The notes under the pieces are model-generated. The model was given only the letters and a program-made list of their open reading frames with translations, made no database searches and had not been told where the DNA came from. This document shows, piece after piece, positions 36,459 to 48,408 of a stretch of DNA of 64,000 bases. The first letter of the stretch is position 1, and each line of letters begins with the position of its first letter. A program made the translations under genes and the position numbers. Origin of the DNA: Pseudoxanthomonas sp. Root630 (GTDB lineage: Bacteria; Pseudomonadota; Gammaproteobacteria; Xanthomonadales; Xanthomonadaceae). The DNA is taken from contig NZ_LMGY01000002.1 in NCBI RefSeq assembly GCF_001427585.1, positions 9,095-73,094 of the forward strand. Reading direction: 5' to 3'.

Positions 36459-39128
36459 ATGGCAGACCCTCTTCCGCAGACCCCCGCCATGCCTTCCCTG
36501 CGCCAGTCGTTCGATGCGGTCGTGGACCTGCCCCCGGAGGCACGGCGCGACTGGATGGACCGGCACTGCCCCGTCCCGACCGATCGTCGCGACCTGGAAG
36601 CCCTGCTCGCCGCGCACGCGCGCACCGAGCCACTGCTGCTGGACACGCCCGTTGCCGCGGTGATCGACGCGATGAAGGCGGAGGATATGCGCCCACCGCA
36701 CGCCTGGATCGGCGAGCGCATCGGCGCGTTCCGGTTGATCAGCCCGCTGGGCCAGGGCGGCATGGCCAGCGTGTTCCTCGCGGAACGCGAGGATGTGGAT
36801 TTCCAGCAGCGCGTCGCGGTCAAGCTGTTGCGCCGCGGGCCTTACTCCGAACTGCAGCAGCAACTGTTCCGGCGCGAACGACAGACGCTGGCCGCGCTCA
36901 CGCATCCGGCCATCGCGCGCTTGATCGACGGCGGCGTCACCGACGAAGGCGTGCCCTATCTGGTCATGGACCACGTGGACGGCCTGCCCATCACACGCCA
37001 CGCGGAACGTCGCAGCCTCGACCAGACTGCACGCCTGCAACTGCTATGCGATGTCTGCCGCGCAGTGGATGCCGCGCACCGGCAACTGGTCGTCCATTGC
37101 GACCTCAAGCCCTCCAACATCCTGGTCACGTCCGAAGGCGCACCGCGGCTGCTGGATTTCGGCATTGCGCGCCTGATCGACGCCACCGGCGACGGCGAAG
37201 GCGAAGGCGCGGCGGCGATCGGACTGACCCCAGGATATGCGGCACCGGAGCAGTACACCGGCGCCGCGGTCACCACGGCCACGGACGTGTACGCGCTCGG
37301 CGTGTTGATGCAGGAGTTGCTCAGCGGCGAGCGCCCCGGCGACACCGCGCGCCCGGACATCGCGTTGAAGGGCGACCTGGGCGCGATCCTGTCGAAGGCC
37401 ACCGCCGCCGACCCCGCGCGCCGCTACGCATCGGCGGGCGACCTCGCCGACGACCTGGAACATCACCTGCGCCACGAGCCCGTCCGCGCGCGCACGCCGT
37501 CGCCGTTCCATCGCGTGCGCCTGTTCGCTCGCCGCCACCGCGGTGGCGTCGCCGTCGCGGCCCTGCTGATGGTCGCCGTGCTCGCCAGCCTGTCGGCGGC
37601 GCTCTGGCAGGCGCACACCGCCCGCGTGGCGGCGGCCGACGCGCAGGAGCAGGCGTGGCGCGCGCGCAACGAAGCGCAGCGCGCGAACGCCGTGCGCGAC
37701 CTGCTGGTGCAGCTGTTCGAGAACGAAGTCCCGCGGGGCCCGCGCGCCGCGCTGCCGGACACCGCCACACTGCTCGAACGCGGCGCCGAGCGCGCGCGCA
37801 CCGACCTGGTGGCCTCGCCCGCACTGCAGGTGGAAATGCTGGTGGTGATCGCGCGGATCTACGACCAGATGTCGCGCTACGACGATGCGCGGCCGCTGCT
37901 GGCGCGCGCCGTCGCCACCGCGCGCACGCTGCCCGCGCGCGACCATGCCGCGCTCGGCATGGCCCTGAGCCAGCAGGGTCAGCTCGCCTCCAGCGAGAAG
38001 GACTATCCGGCGGCGCTGGCACTCCTGAACGAAGCCCTCACCGTACAGCGCAGCGTGGACCCGCACGGGCTCGCCGCCGCGCTCACCTACCACCGCCGCG
38101 CGATCGTGCGCAGCGAGATGGACGAGCACCAGGCCGCCATCGCCGACCATCTGGCGGCCATCGCCCTCCAGCAGGCGCGCCTGCCGCCGCGCGATCCCCG
38201 CCTCATCCGCAGCTACGGCGCGCTCGGCACCGCGTACACGCGCGCGCACCAGGCCGACCAGGCCGTGCGCTGGCAACGGCATGCCCTGGCGCTGACGCGC
38301 GCGGCGTACGGCAACGACCATCCGGAAACCTCGCGACGCCTCAGCAACTACGGCATCGCATTGATGGCGGCCGGGCAGATGGCGGACGCCGAGCCGCCGC
38401 TCCTCGAAGCCGTCGGCATCGCGCGCCGCATCTACCGCGGCCCGAATGCGGACGTCGCGCCGCGTGTGCACAACCTCGGCGGGGTTTACCTGGCGCTGGG
38501 TCGCCTCGACCGGGCCGAGCCGCTGCTGCGCGAGGCCATGGCCATCGAGCATGCGATCGGTCGCGAGCGCGCCCCCGGCATCGGGTTCTCGCTGGCGAAG
38601 CTGTCCCGTATCCAGGAGCTGCGCGGCGATCTGGCCGGTGCGCGCACCCTGGCCGATGAGGCGCGGGCGCAGTTGGACAGGGTGCTACCGCCGACGCACG
38701 AGCAACGCCTCGATGCCGAACTCCGTGTCCTCCGCCTGCAGTTGGTCGCCGGCCTCGATCGTGATCTGCGGGAGCAGGCGATCGACTTGCAGCGGCGCGT
38801 CGATGCGCTACAGGAGCCCTATCTGTCCGCGACTGCGCTGTACGTGCGCGCCCTGGCGCACGCGCGGCAGGGCGAGGATGCGCGCGCCATCTCGATGATC
38901 CGGCAGGCCCTGCAGATCAGCGCGCGTCCGCGCGCGTTCCCGCACGACCTGATCGCGTGGTACGCCACGCTGGCGCACCTGTACGAGCGCGCCGGCGATA
39001 CTGCGGCCGCGGCACGCGCGCGCCGCGAAGGCCTCGCCTTCGCCGACCGCATGGAGATCCCCAGGGCGCATCCTGCGCGCCGCGCGTTGGTAGCACCCGC
39101 AACCGTCACGATGGCCAACGCCCCCTGA
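36459..39128 (+). CDS. Ser/Thr protein kinase with C-terminal TPR domain
   Basis: Membrane-anchored kinase of 889 aa. The cytoplasmic kinase domain (about 87-335) has a Gly-rich loop (LGQGGMASVF), VAVK lysine, catalytic loop HCDLKPSN at about 213 and DFG at about 233. The usual HRD Arg is replaced by Cys, placing it among non-RD kinases. One membrane helix lies near 362-382. The periplasmic half (430-880) is a long array of tetratricopeptide repeats that probably binds the signal. The gene follows the ECF sigma gene closely, its likely substrate. A GTG or ATG at 36429 is an alternative start. Confidence 0.88.
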   Translation: MADPLPQTPAMPSLRQSFDAVVDLPPEARRDWMDRHCPVPTDRRDLEALLAAHARTEPLLLDTPVAAVIDAMKAEDMRPPHAWIGERIGAFRLISPLGQGGMASVFLAEREDVDFQQRVAVKLLRRGPYSELQQQLFRRERQTLAALTHPAIARLIDGGVTDEGVPYLVMDHVDGLPITRHAERRSLDQTARLQLLCDVCRAVDAAHRQLVVHCDLKPSNILVTSEGAPRLLDFGIARLIDATGDGEGEGAAAIGLTPGYAAPEQYTGAAVTTATDVYALGVLMQELLSGERPGDTARPDIALKGDLGAILSKATAADPARRYASAGDLADDLEHHLRHEPVRARTPSPFHRVRLFARRHRGGVAVAALLMVAVLASLSAALWQAHTARVAAADAQEQAWRARNEAQRANAVRDLLVQLFENEVPRGPRAALPDTATLLERGAERARTDLVASPALQVEMLVVIARIYDQMSRYDDARPLLARAVATARTLPARDHAALGMALSQQGQLASSEKDYPAALALLNEALTVQRSVDPHGLAAALTYHRRAIVRSEMDEHQAAIADHLAAIALQQARLPPRDPRLIRSYGALGTAYTRAHQADQAVRWQRHALALTRAAYGNDHPETSRRLSNYGIALMAAGQMADAEPPLLEAVGIARRIYRGPNADVAPRVHNLGGVYLALGRLDRAEPLLREAMAIEHAIGRERAPGIGFSLAKLSRIQELRGDLAGARTLADEARAQLDRVLPPTHEQRLDAELRVLRLQLVAGLDRDLREQAIDLQRRVDALQEPYLSATALYVRALAHARQGEDARAISMIRQALQISARPRAFPHDLIAWYATLAHLYERAGDTAAAARARREGLAFADRMEIPRAHPARRALVAPATVTMANAP

Positions 39129-39210
39129 ACCATCCGGTGCCGCTGCGTGTCAGTGCGACAGGCAGGAAAGCGCTCATTTCTGTGGACCCACCCGCAGAGA
39201 CCGGACTTCC

Positions 39211-40182
39211 ATGTTGCTTTCCCGCCACGCCGACCCGCTGACCGACGCCCCCGCCTCGCCCGACACCGCAGCACGCGGCGCCGATCCCGAACGTACGCTT
39301 CCGACACCGCTCCGCCCATGGACGCGTGCGATGCGACGCCTCACCAGTCTGCTGGCACCGCACCACGCCGCGCGCAAGGGATTGCTGCAGCTGGATGATG
39401 AAGCCGCCCTTGCCGGTTACCCTCGACACATCGAAGGCTGCCCGGAACACCAGGAAACGCTGGTGTTGCGCGGCCGGCGCGTGCAGATGGTGTCCTGGGG
39501 CGATCCGCGCCGGCAGCCGTACGTGCTGTTGCCGCCGCTGGACGCGACGGGACGCGATGCGATGGCCGCCTGGGTGCGCGCCCTGACGGCGAGCGGGTAT
39601 GCGGTCGTCGCCTTCGCCCGCGAGGGCCGCACGGCGACCACGCAGACGTCCACCTTGCTGGACACCACCGGCGACATGCTCGAAGTGGGCCGTCGCTGCG
39701 GCGAAGCCGCCGCCGTCATCGGCCATTCGCTCGGCGCCATGTCGGTCGTGCTCGCGCTGCACCAGGGCCTGCGCGCGAAGCAGGCGATCCTGGTCTCCGC
39801 GCAGGCCGATCCGCGCGCCGCGCTGCAGCGCTTCGTCGATCGTTCCGGCATGGGACCGCGCGTCGGCGCACGCATGCTGGCACTGCTCGAATCCCGCATC
39901 GGCCAAGGCCTGGACGCGTTGCAGGCACACCGCATCGCGCCGGCCATCGGCATCCCGGTACTGGTCGTGCACGACCTGCTCGACGACGAAGTGCCGTGGG
40001 ACGAAGGCGAGCGTTTCGCGCGGCATCTCACGGCAGCGCGCCTGCTGACCACGCTCGACCTCGGCCACCACGGCGTGCTCAACGAGCCGGTGGTGCTACG
40101 GGACTGCGTCCGTTTCCTGCAAGGCGAAGCGATCGGCGACAAGGTCGTGTCGTCGCCGAACCTGCCCTACGGTCTGGGGTAA
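39211..40182 (+). CDS. Alpha/beta-fold hydrolase
   Basis: Cytoplasmic hydrolase of 323 aa. The nucleophile elbow is GHSLG (171-175, S173), the acid is probably the Asp in VHDLLDDEVPW, and the base one of the histidines in DLGHHG. The first 60 residues are a low-complexity Pro/Ala/Arg-rich extension, and an ATG at 39331 (residue 41) may be the true start. No neighbour hints at its substrate; it follows the kinase gene by 82 bases. Confidence 0.75.
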   Translation: MLLSRHADPLTDAPASPDTAARGADPERTLPTPLRPWTRAMRRLTSLLAPHHAARKGLLQLDDEAALAGYPRHIEGCPEHQETLVLRGRRVQMVSWGDPRRQPYVLLPPLDATGRDAMAAWVRALTASGYAVVAFAREGRTATTQTSTLLDTTGDMLEVGRRCGEAAAVIGHSLGAMSVVLALHQGLRAKQAILVSAQADPRAALQRFVDRSGMGPRVGARMLALLESRIGQGLDALQAHRIAPAIGIPVLVVHDLLDDEVPWDEGERFARHLTAARLLTTLDLGHHGVLNEPVVLRDCVRFLQGEAIGDKVVSSPNLPYGLG

Positions 40183-40222
40183 GAGAACACGCGCCGCGAT
40201 CCGCATATCGCGGAAAGCAAAA

Positions 40223-40244
40223 GGCCCCGCATCGCTGCGGGGCC
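40223..40244. terminator. Bidirectional terminator between hydrolase and groEL
   Basis: Perfect 9-bp GC-rich arms (GGCCCCGCA / TGCGGGGCC) with a TCGC loop stand between two convergent genes. On the minus strand a TTTTGCTTT tract follows, making it a good groEL terminator; on the plus strand CTTCTT follows. Confidence 0.85.
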
Positions 40245-40275
40245 CTTCTTGGAACGGTGACGCGGGAAGCGGGAC

Positions 40276-41967
<1,692 letters not shown>

Positions 41968-42017
41968 TCAAGAGGATTGCGGTGACGTGGGCGACGGCAC
42001 GCGGCCGCCGCGCGCGA

Positions 42018-42311
42018 TCAGCCGAGGATCGCGAGGACGTCGTCTTCCTTGATGATCTTGTACTCGATGCCTTCGTACTTGTACGGCGAACCGGAGTACT
42101 GGCCGTAGATCACCTTGTCGCCGACCTTGACCTTCGGGGCGCGCACGCCACCGGTGGCGTCGATGAACTTGCCTTCGCCGACGGCGACGACTTCACCCTT
42201 GGTGGGCTTTTCCTTGGCGGCGTCGGGAATGATGATGCCGCCGAGCGAGGTTTCTTCGGCTTCGATCGGCTTGACCACCAGGCGGTCGTACAGCGGCTTG
42301 ATATTGCTCAT
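42018..42311 (-). CDS. groES: Co-chaperonin GroES
   Basis: Cap protein of GroEL, 97 aa, forming heptameric lids. [20 protein letters not shown], the mobile loop around [15 protein letters not shown], and [12 protein letters not shown] are diagnostic. The ATG at 42311 has GAGGA just upstream. A CIRCE operator and sigma-70-like promoter stand 45-75 bases ahead of it. Confidence 0.98.
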   Translation of the reverse strand: MSNIKPLYDRLVVKPIEAEETSLGGIIIPDAAKEKPTKGEVVAVGEGKFIDATGGVRAPKVKVGDKVIYGQYSGSPYKYEGIEYKIIKEDDVLAILG

Positions 42312-42355
42312 GTCAATCCTCTTAAGTGATTGATTGGACTGGGAAAGGGGCAGCG

Positions 42356-42385
42356 ATGTTAGCACTCGCCTCAGGGGACTGCCAA
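42356..42385 (-). promoter_or_regulatory. groESL promoter
   Basis: On the minus strand TTGGCA (42385-42380) and TAACAT (42361-42356) are separated by 18 bases, a good match to a vegetative promoter. Both boxes are embedded in the two arms of the CIRCE operator, so repressor binding would block polymerase directly. Confidence 0.65.
42359..42385. promoter_or_regulatory. CIRCE operator (HrcA site)
   Basis: TTAGCACTC (42359-42367), nine bases, then GACTGCCAA (42377-42385). The first arm is a perfect match to the CIRCE consensus TTAGCACTC; the second has seven of nine matches to GAGTGCTAA. HrcA repression of groESL through CIRCE is established in Xanthomonas and many bacteria. hrcA itself is not in the window. 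Confidence 0.88.
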
Positions 42386-42515
42386 CGCCGCAGGTACAAA
42401 AACCCGGCCAGGCCGGGATGCAGGGGATATTGGGGGTGCCGCAGGGCTTTCAAGGGCGGGTGCGCATCTTTGTCGCAGGGGCCCGCCGGGGCGGGTCTGC
42501 AATAATCGGCGGCCC

Positions 42516-42848
42516 ATGCCTGTCTTCCTGATCCTGTCGACCTGCCCGGACGCCGACACCGCCCAGCGGCTGGCGCGGACCCTGGTGGAAGAGCGCCTGG
42601 CGGCCTGCGTGAGCCTGCTGCCCGGCGTGGCATCGACTTATCGCTGGCAGGGCCAGGTGGAACAGGCCACCGAGGTCCAACTGCTCGCCAAGACCCCGGC
42701 CGACCGGCGCGAGGCCCTGATGGCCCGGCTGGCGGAACTCCATCCGTATGAACTGCCGGAAATCCTGGCGGTCGAAACCGCCGCCGGCCTGCCCGCCTAT
42801 CTGGACTGGGTGACCGCGGAAACCCGCACCGACGCCCGACCCGAGTGA
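42516..42848 (+). CDS. cutA: Divalent-cation tolerance protein CutA
   Basis: Small trimeric protein of 110 aa, ferredoxin-like fold related to PII signalling proteins. VEERLAACVSLLPGVASTYRWQG and YELPEILAVE are family signatures. It lies four bases before dsbD, the same order as in Escherichia coli, where the pair is linked with copper tolerance. Its biochemical role is not settled. Confidence 0.95.
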   Translation: MPVFLILSTCPDADTAQRLARTLVEERLAACVSLLPGVASTYRWQGQVEQATEVQLLAKTPADRREALMARLAELHPYELPEILAVETAAGLPAYLDWVTAETRTDARPE

Positions 42849-42852
42849 CCCG

Positions 42853-45135
42853 ATGACGCCGATCCGCGCCCTGCTCGCCCTCCTGCTGCTGTCCCTGGCC
42901 TCGCTGCTGGCGCCCGCCGCCTCGGCCGCGATCACCCAGGACGACCTGCTGCCGGTGGACGATGCTTTCATGCTGACCGTCAGTGCGCCGGCCCGCGACA
43001 GGATCGAGGTCCGCTGGAAGATCACCGACGGCTATTACCTGTACCGCCATCGCACCGGGGTGGACGCCGATGCCGGTTTCGCCGCGCAGCCGCTGCAACT
43101 GCCCAAGGGCAAGGCATACCGCGACGAGTTCTTCGGCGATGTCGAAACCTATCGCGGCGAACTGGTCGCCACCCTGCCCGGCCGGCCCGCGCCCGGCATC
43201 GACAGCGTCAGCCTGAAGATCAAGTACCAGGGCTGTGCGGACGCCGGCATCTGCTACCCGCCGCAGACGCGCACGCTGAAGGTCGCGCTGCCGCCCGCCG
43301 AGGACGAGGCGTTCGTGCCGCTGGGCGCGGGTGCGACCGGTGGCAGCCTGTTGGGCCCGAAGCCGCAGGCCGGCACGGATGCGCTGCCACTGCCGGCCGA
43401 ACAGGCGTTCGCTTTCGAAGCCATCGCCTTCGACGGCAATCAGCTGCTGCTGCGCTTCACTCCCGCGCGCGGCTACTACGTGTATCGCGACCGCACGTCG
43501 ATGGCGCTGGAAGGCGCCTCGGGCGTCTCGCTGCAGGCCCCGCGCTGGCCGAAGGGCGTGGCGCACCACGACGAGCATTTCGGCGACGTCACCGTGTACT
43601 TCGACCAGGCCGAAGTGCCGGTGCCGCTGAAGCGCGATACCGCTAAGGCCGTGACGGCGACGTTGCGGGTGACGTTCCAGGGCTGCCAGACCGATGGCAT
43701 CTGCTATCCGCCGATGACACGCCGGGTGAAGCTCGCCATCCCCGCCGGCACGGTGACGCCCGCCGACGCGGTAGTGAGCGAAGCGCCGGCCGTCGTGGCG
43801 CCCGTGGCTACGCCTGTCGATGCGCCGGCAGAGACGACGACCGAGGAAACTCCCGCCGCGACCGCCGATGTCGAGCGCACGCGTCCGCCCAAGAACGTGA
43901 TCGCAAGCACCAAGGGCTACGGGTCCATCTCGCTGCTGACCGCTTTCGCGTTCGCGCTGTTGGGCGGCCTGGTGCTCAACCTGATGCCGTGCGTGTTGCC
44001 GATCCTCTCGTTGAAGGCGCTGTCGCTGGCCGAAAGCGGCCGCGGCGGCAACGACGCCCGCAATCGTGCGCTCTGGTACACGGCCGGCGTGCTGGTCAGC
44101 TTCATCGCGGTCGGCGCGATCGCCATCGCGCTGCGCTACGCGGGTCAGGCGCTGGGCTGGGGCTTCCAGTTGCAGCAGCCGTGGGTGGTCGGCGTGCTCG
44201 CCTACGTGATGTTCGCCGTGGGCCTGAGCCTGTCGGGCGTATTCACCGTGGGCCATCGCCTTGCAGGTGCCGGTCACGGCCTGGCGACGCGCAGCGGCCC
44301 GGCCGGCGACTTCTTCACCGGCGTGCTGGCTGTCGTGGTGGCCAGTCCGTGCACCGCACCGTTCATGGGCGTGGCGTTGGCCTACGCGTTCACCGCGCCG
44401 GGCGTGCTGGGCTTGCTGGTGTTCGCGGTGCTCGGCCTGGGCCTGGCGCTGCCGTTCCTGCTGATCGGTTTCGTGCCGGCGCTCGCCAACCGGCTGCCAC
44501 GCCCGGGCGCGTGGATGGACACGCTGAAGCAGGTGCTCGCCTTCCCGATGTACCTCACTGCGGCGTGGTTGCTGTGGGTGCTCGGCAACCAGCGCGGCGT
44601 CGATGCCATGGGCCTCGCGCTCGCGGGCCTGGTCGTGCTGACGCTCGGCCTGTGGTGGTGGCAACGCCTGCGGTTGCGCGCCGCGCCCCTGCAGCGCGTG
44701 CTCGCCGGGCTGCTGGTCGCGGCATCGGTACTGCCCCTGGTCGTCGCGCATCGCATGCCGAAAGCCTCGACGCTCACGATGCGCGGCGATGACCATGTGG
44801 CCTATTCCGCCGAAGCGCTGGGCAGCTTGCGCGCCGAAGGTCGCATCGTCTTCGTCGACATGACCGCCGACTGGTGCGTCACCTGCAAGGCCAACGAGAA
44901 GGCGGTGCTCAACACGCCCGCGTTCCGCGACCTGCTGACGACCCACGACGCCGTGATGATGACCGGCGACTGGACGAACGTGGACCCGGCCATCACCGCC
45001 TTCCTCGAAGAACACGGCGCCGTCGGCGTCCCGCTCTACGTGATGTATCCGCGTGGTGGCGGTGCCGGCGAAGTCCTGCCGACGGTGCTGACCCAGGACG
45101 GGATGCGCCAGGCCCTCGAGCGCGCCGCACGATGA
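42853..45135 (+). CDS. dsbD: Thiol:disulfide interchange protein DsbD with two alpha domains
   Basis: Inner-membrane reductase of 760 aa that passes electrons from cytoplasmic thioredoxin to periplasmic proteins. After a signal peptide come two tandem DsbD-alpha domains, each with its active cysteine pair: C128/C134 (GCADAGICYPP) and C278/C284 (GCQTDGICYPP). The eight-helix transporter domain (about 355-600) has C380 (NLMPCVLP) and C500 (ASPCTAP). The C-terminal thioredoxin-like gamma domain has C675-V-T-C678. Escherichia coli DsbD is about 565 aa with one alpha domain. The stop overlaps the start of a TlpA-like gene, a likely client. Confidence 0.95.
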   Translation: MTPIRALLALLLLSLASLLAPAASAAITQDDLLPVDDAFMLTVSAPARDRIEVRWKITDGYYLYRHRTGVDADAGFAAQPLQLPKGKAYRDEFFGDVETYRGELVATLPGRPAPGIDSVSLKIKYQGCADAGICYPPQTRTLKVALPPAEDEAFVPLGAGATGGSLLGPKPQAGTDALPLPAEQAFAFEAIAFDGNQLLLRFTPARGYYVYRDRTSMALEGASGVSLQAPRWPKGVAHHDEHFGDVTVYFDQAEVPVPLKRDTAKAVTATLRVTFQGCQTDGICYPPMTRRVKLAIPAGTVTPADAVVSEAPAVVAPVATPVDAPAETTTEETPAATADVERTRPPKNVIASTKGYGSISLLTAFAFALLGGLVLNLMPCVLPILSLKALSLAESGRGGNDARNRALWYTAGVLVSFIAVGAIAIALRYAGQALGWGFQLQQPWVVGVLAYVMFAVGLSLSGVFTVGHRLAGAGHGLATRSGPAGDFFTGVLAVVVASPCTAPFMGVALAYAFTAPGVLGLLVFAVLGLGLALPFLLIGFVPALANRLPRPGAWMDTLKQVLAFPMYLTAAWLLWVLGNQRGVDAMGLALAGLVVLTLGLWWWQRLRLRAAPLQRVLAGLLVAASVLPLVVAHRMPKASTLTMRGDDHVAYSAEALGSLRAEGRIVFVDMTADWCVTCKANEKAVLNTPAFRDLLTTHDAVMMTGDWTNVDPAITAFLEEHGAVGVPLYVMYPRGGGAGEVLPTVLTQDGMRQALERAAR

Positions 45136-45725
45136 AGGCGACGACCTCGCGCGTGCTGCTCGTGGCGGTGGCCGCGGGTGGCCTGGGCCTGCTCGCCAGC
45201 CTGTGGTTCAACGGCAATCCCTTCTGGCGCACGCAGGTGGGCGAACGCGCCCTGCATGCGGCGACGAACGCCACGGCGCCCGCACCGCCCGCGGGCGTCA
45301 CGCCTGCCGGCATCGGCGACCCCATGCCGGCCATCGCGTTGCCGGGGCTGGATGGCGCCATCGTCGACCTGCGCACCCGCTACGCGGGCAAGCGGCTGCT
45401 GATCAACGTCTGGGCGAGCTGGTGCGGGCCGTGCATCGAGGAGATGCCGGAACTCGATCGCTTCGCCGCTTCGCAGGGCGCCGAAGGCGTACAGGTGATC
45501 GGGCTCGCGCTGGACACGCCGGAGGGCGTGCGCGACTTCACTGCGAGAATCCCGGTGCGCTACCCGATCGTGCTCGATACGCCAGGCCCGGCCGACGCCA
45601 GCGTCTGGCTGGGCAACGCCAAGGGCGTGCTGCCCTACACCGTGCTGGTGGATGCCGATGGCCGCATCGCGCGCCAGAAGATCGGCCCGTTCACCCATGG
45701 CGAGATCAGCGGCTGGGCGCAGTAG
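45132..45725 (+). CDS. TlpA/ResA-like membrane-anchored thioredoxin
   Basis: Periplasm-facing thioredoxin-fold protein of 197 aa with an N-terminal membrane anchor (about 8-27), an Ala/Pro linker, and the active site WASWCGPC (cysteines 98 and 101). The cis-proline loop is GVLPYTVLVD. These proteins reduce disulfides in apocytochromes or copper sites and are recharged by DsbD; translational coupling to dsbD (ATGA) supports that partnership. The specific target is unknown. Confidence 0.9.
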   Translation: MKATTSRVLLVAVAAGGLGLLASLWFNGNPFWRTQVGERALHAATNATAPAPPAGVTPAGIGDPMPAIALPGLDGAIVDLRTRYAGKRLLINVWASWCGPCIEEMPELDRFAASQGAEGVQVIGLALDTPEGVRDFTARIPVRYPIVLDTPGPADASVWLGNAKGVLPYTVLVDADGRIARQKIGPFTHGEISGWAQ

Positions 45726-45939
45726 GGGTTCTGCTCTCAACGTCGGCGAACCCGCCATCAACGCGCACCTTGGGCCGAGAGTGCAGACCTTGCCCGCAGC
45801 ATCACCGCTGGCTGCAAGCCCTTGATCTGACATGACGGGGCAGGAAAATCAAACAATTGCTTGAAACGCGCCGAACTTCGGCGAACTGGACAGCATCACC
45901 CGCTTCGAGCAGACTGCCGCCCTTCCGCTGGAGGCGCGA

Positions 45940-46380
45940 ATGGCGACACTGCTGGTCCTGCATGGCCCCAACCTCAACCTGCTCGGTACCCGCGAGCCGG
46001 AGGTATATGGCCATGCGACGCTGGCAGATATCGACCTGGCGCTGACCGCGCAGGCGCAGGCCGCCGGCCACCAACTGGAAACCTTCCAGTCCAATGCCGA
46101 GCACGCCCTGGTCGATCGCATCCAGGCCGCCCGCACCGATGGCACCGCCTTCATCCTGATCAATCCCGCGGCGTTCACCCACACCTCGGTCGCGATCCGC
46201 GATGCCCTGGCCGGCGTGGCCCTGCCCTTCATCGAAATCCACCTGTCCAACCCGCACAGCCGCGAACCCTTCCGCCACACCAGCTACTTCAGCGACAAGG
46301 CGGTGGGCGTGGTCTGCGGCTTCGGGGCCGACAGCTACCGCTACGCGCTGGATGCCGCCCTGCGCCGGCTGCCGGCCTGA
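45940..46380 (+). CDS. aroQ: Type II 3-dehydroquinate dehydratase
   Basis: Third step of the shikimate pathway, 146 aa forming a dodecamer in the cytoplasm. [17 protein letters not shown] carries the catalytic Tyr and Arg, [13 protein letters not shown] and [15 protein letters not shown] complete the active site. It opens the conserved order aroQ-accB-accC. The 214-base upstream gap is free of recognisable genes and probably holds the promoter. Confidence 0.97.
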   Translation: MATLLVLHGPNLNLLGTREPEVYGHATLADIDLALTAQAQAAGHQLETFQSNAEHALVDRIQAARTDGTAFILINPAAFTHTSVAIRDALAGVALPFIEIHLSNPHSREPFRHTSYFSDKAVGVVCGFGADSYRYALDAALRRLPA

Positions 46381-46429
46381 CCTTCCTTTTTGTTCCCCGC
46401 GGGGAACAGCGTTCAACCACGAGGCTCCC

Positions 46430-46912
46430 ATGGATCTCCGCAAAATCAAGAAACTGATCGACCTGCTGGAAGAGTCGAACCTGGCCGAAATCGAGATCAA
46501 GGAAGGCGAAGAGTCCGTGCGCCTGGCGCGTGCGCCGAAGGGCGGCTACGCCATGCAGGCCGTCGCGCCGATGATGGCGGCCCCCGTGGAAGCCCGCCCG
46601 GCCGCACCGATGCCGATGAGCTCGCCCACCGAAGCCTCGACCGGCGGCACCGCCAAGCCCGGCAACGCGCTGCCCGACGGCCATGTGGTGCGCGCGCCGA
46701 TGGTCGGCACCTTCTATGCCTCGCCGTCGCCGGACAAGCCCGCCTTCGTCGCCGTCGGCCAGTCGGTGAAAGCCGGCGAGACGCTGGCGATCATCGAGGC
46801 CATGAAGATGTTCAACCCCATCGAGGCCGACGTGTCGGGCACGGTGCTGTCGATCCTGGCCGAGAGCGGCCAGCCGATCGAATTCGACCAGCCGCTGTTC
46901 GTGATCGGCTGA
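46430..46912 (+). CDS. accB: Biotin carboxyl carrier protein of acetyl-CoA carboxylase
   Basis: Carrier subunit of 160 aa. The N-terminal helix pair ([20 protein letters not shown]) binds biotin carboxylase, a Pro/Ala/Met-rich linker spans about 40-80, and the C-terminal biotinyl domain has the attachment lysine K126 in EAMKM. It lies 49 bases after aroQ and 10 before accC, as in many gammaproteobacteria. Confidence 0.97.
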   Translation: MDLRKIKKLIDLLEESNLAEIEIKEGEESVRLARAPKGGYAMQAVAPMMAAPVEARPAAPMPMSSPTEASTGGTAKPGNALPDGHVVRAPMVGTFYASPSPDKPAFVAVGQSVKAGETLAIIEAMKMFNPIEADVSGTVLSILAESGQPIEFDQPLFVIG

Positions 46913-46922
46913 GGCCCGCGCC

Positions 46923-48290
<1,368 letters not shown>

Positions 48291-48408
48291 CACGTCCCGG
48301 CCCCGCGTCCATCGCGGGGCCGCATGTGGCGAAAGCTGGGTGGGGCGCGTGTCCGGCGGGGCATCGCTCCGGCGTTGGAGGAAACGGATCCCCCGACGAG
48401 AACGCACG

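Noticed and set aside
42322..45015. An 897-codon frame antisense to cutA and dsbD
   Set aside because: Shadow frame opposing two intact genes and crossing the CIRCE region.
45726..45939. Possible small gene between the TlpA-like gene and aroQ
   Set aside because: Open frames here have no start context or conserved look; the stretch is better read as the aroQ-accBC promoter region.
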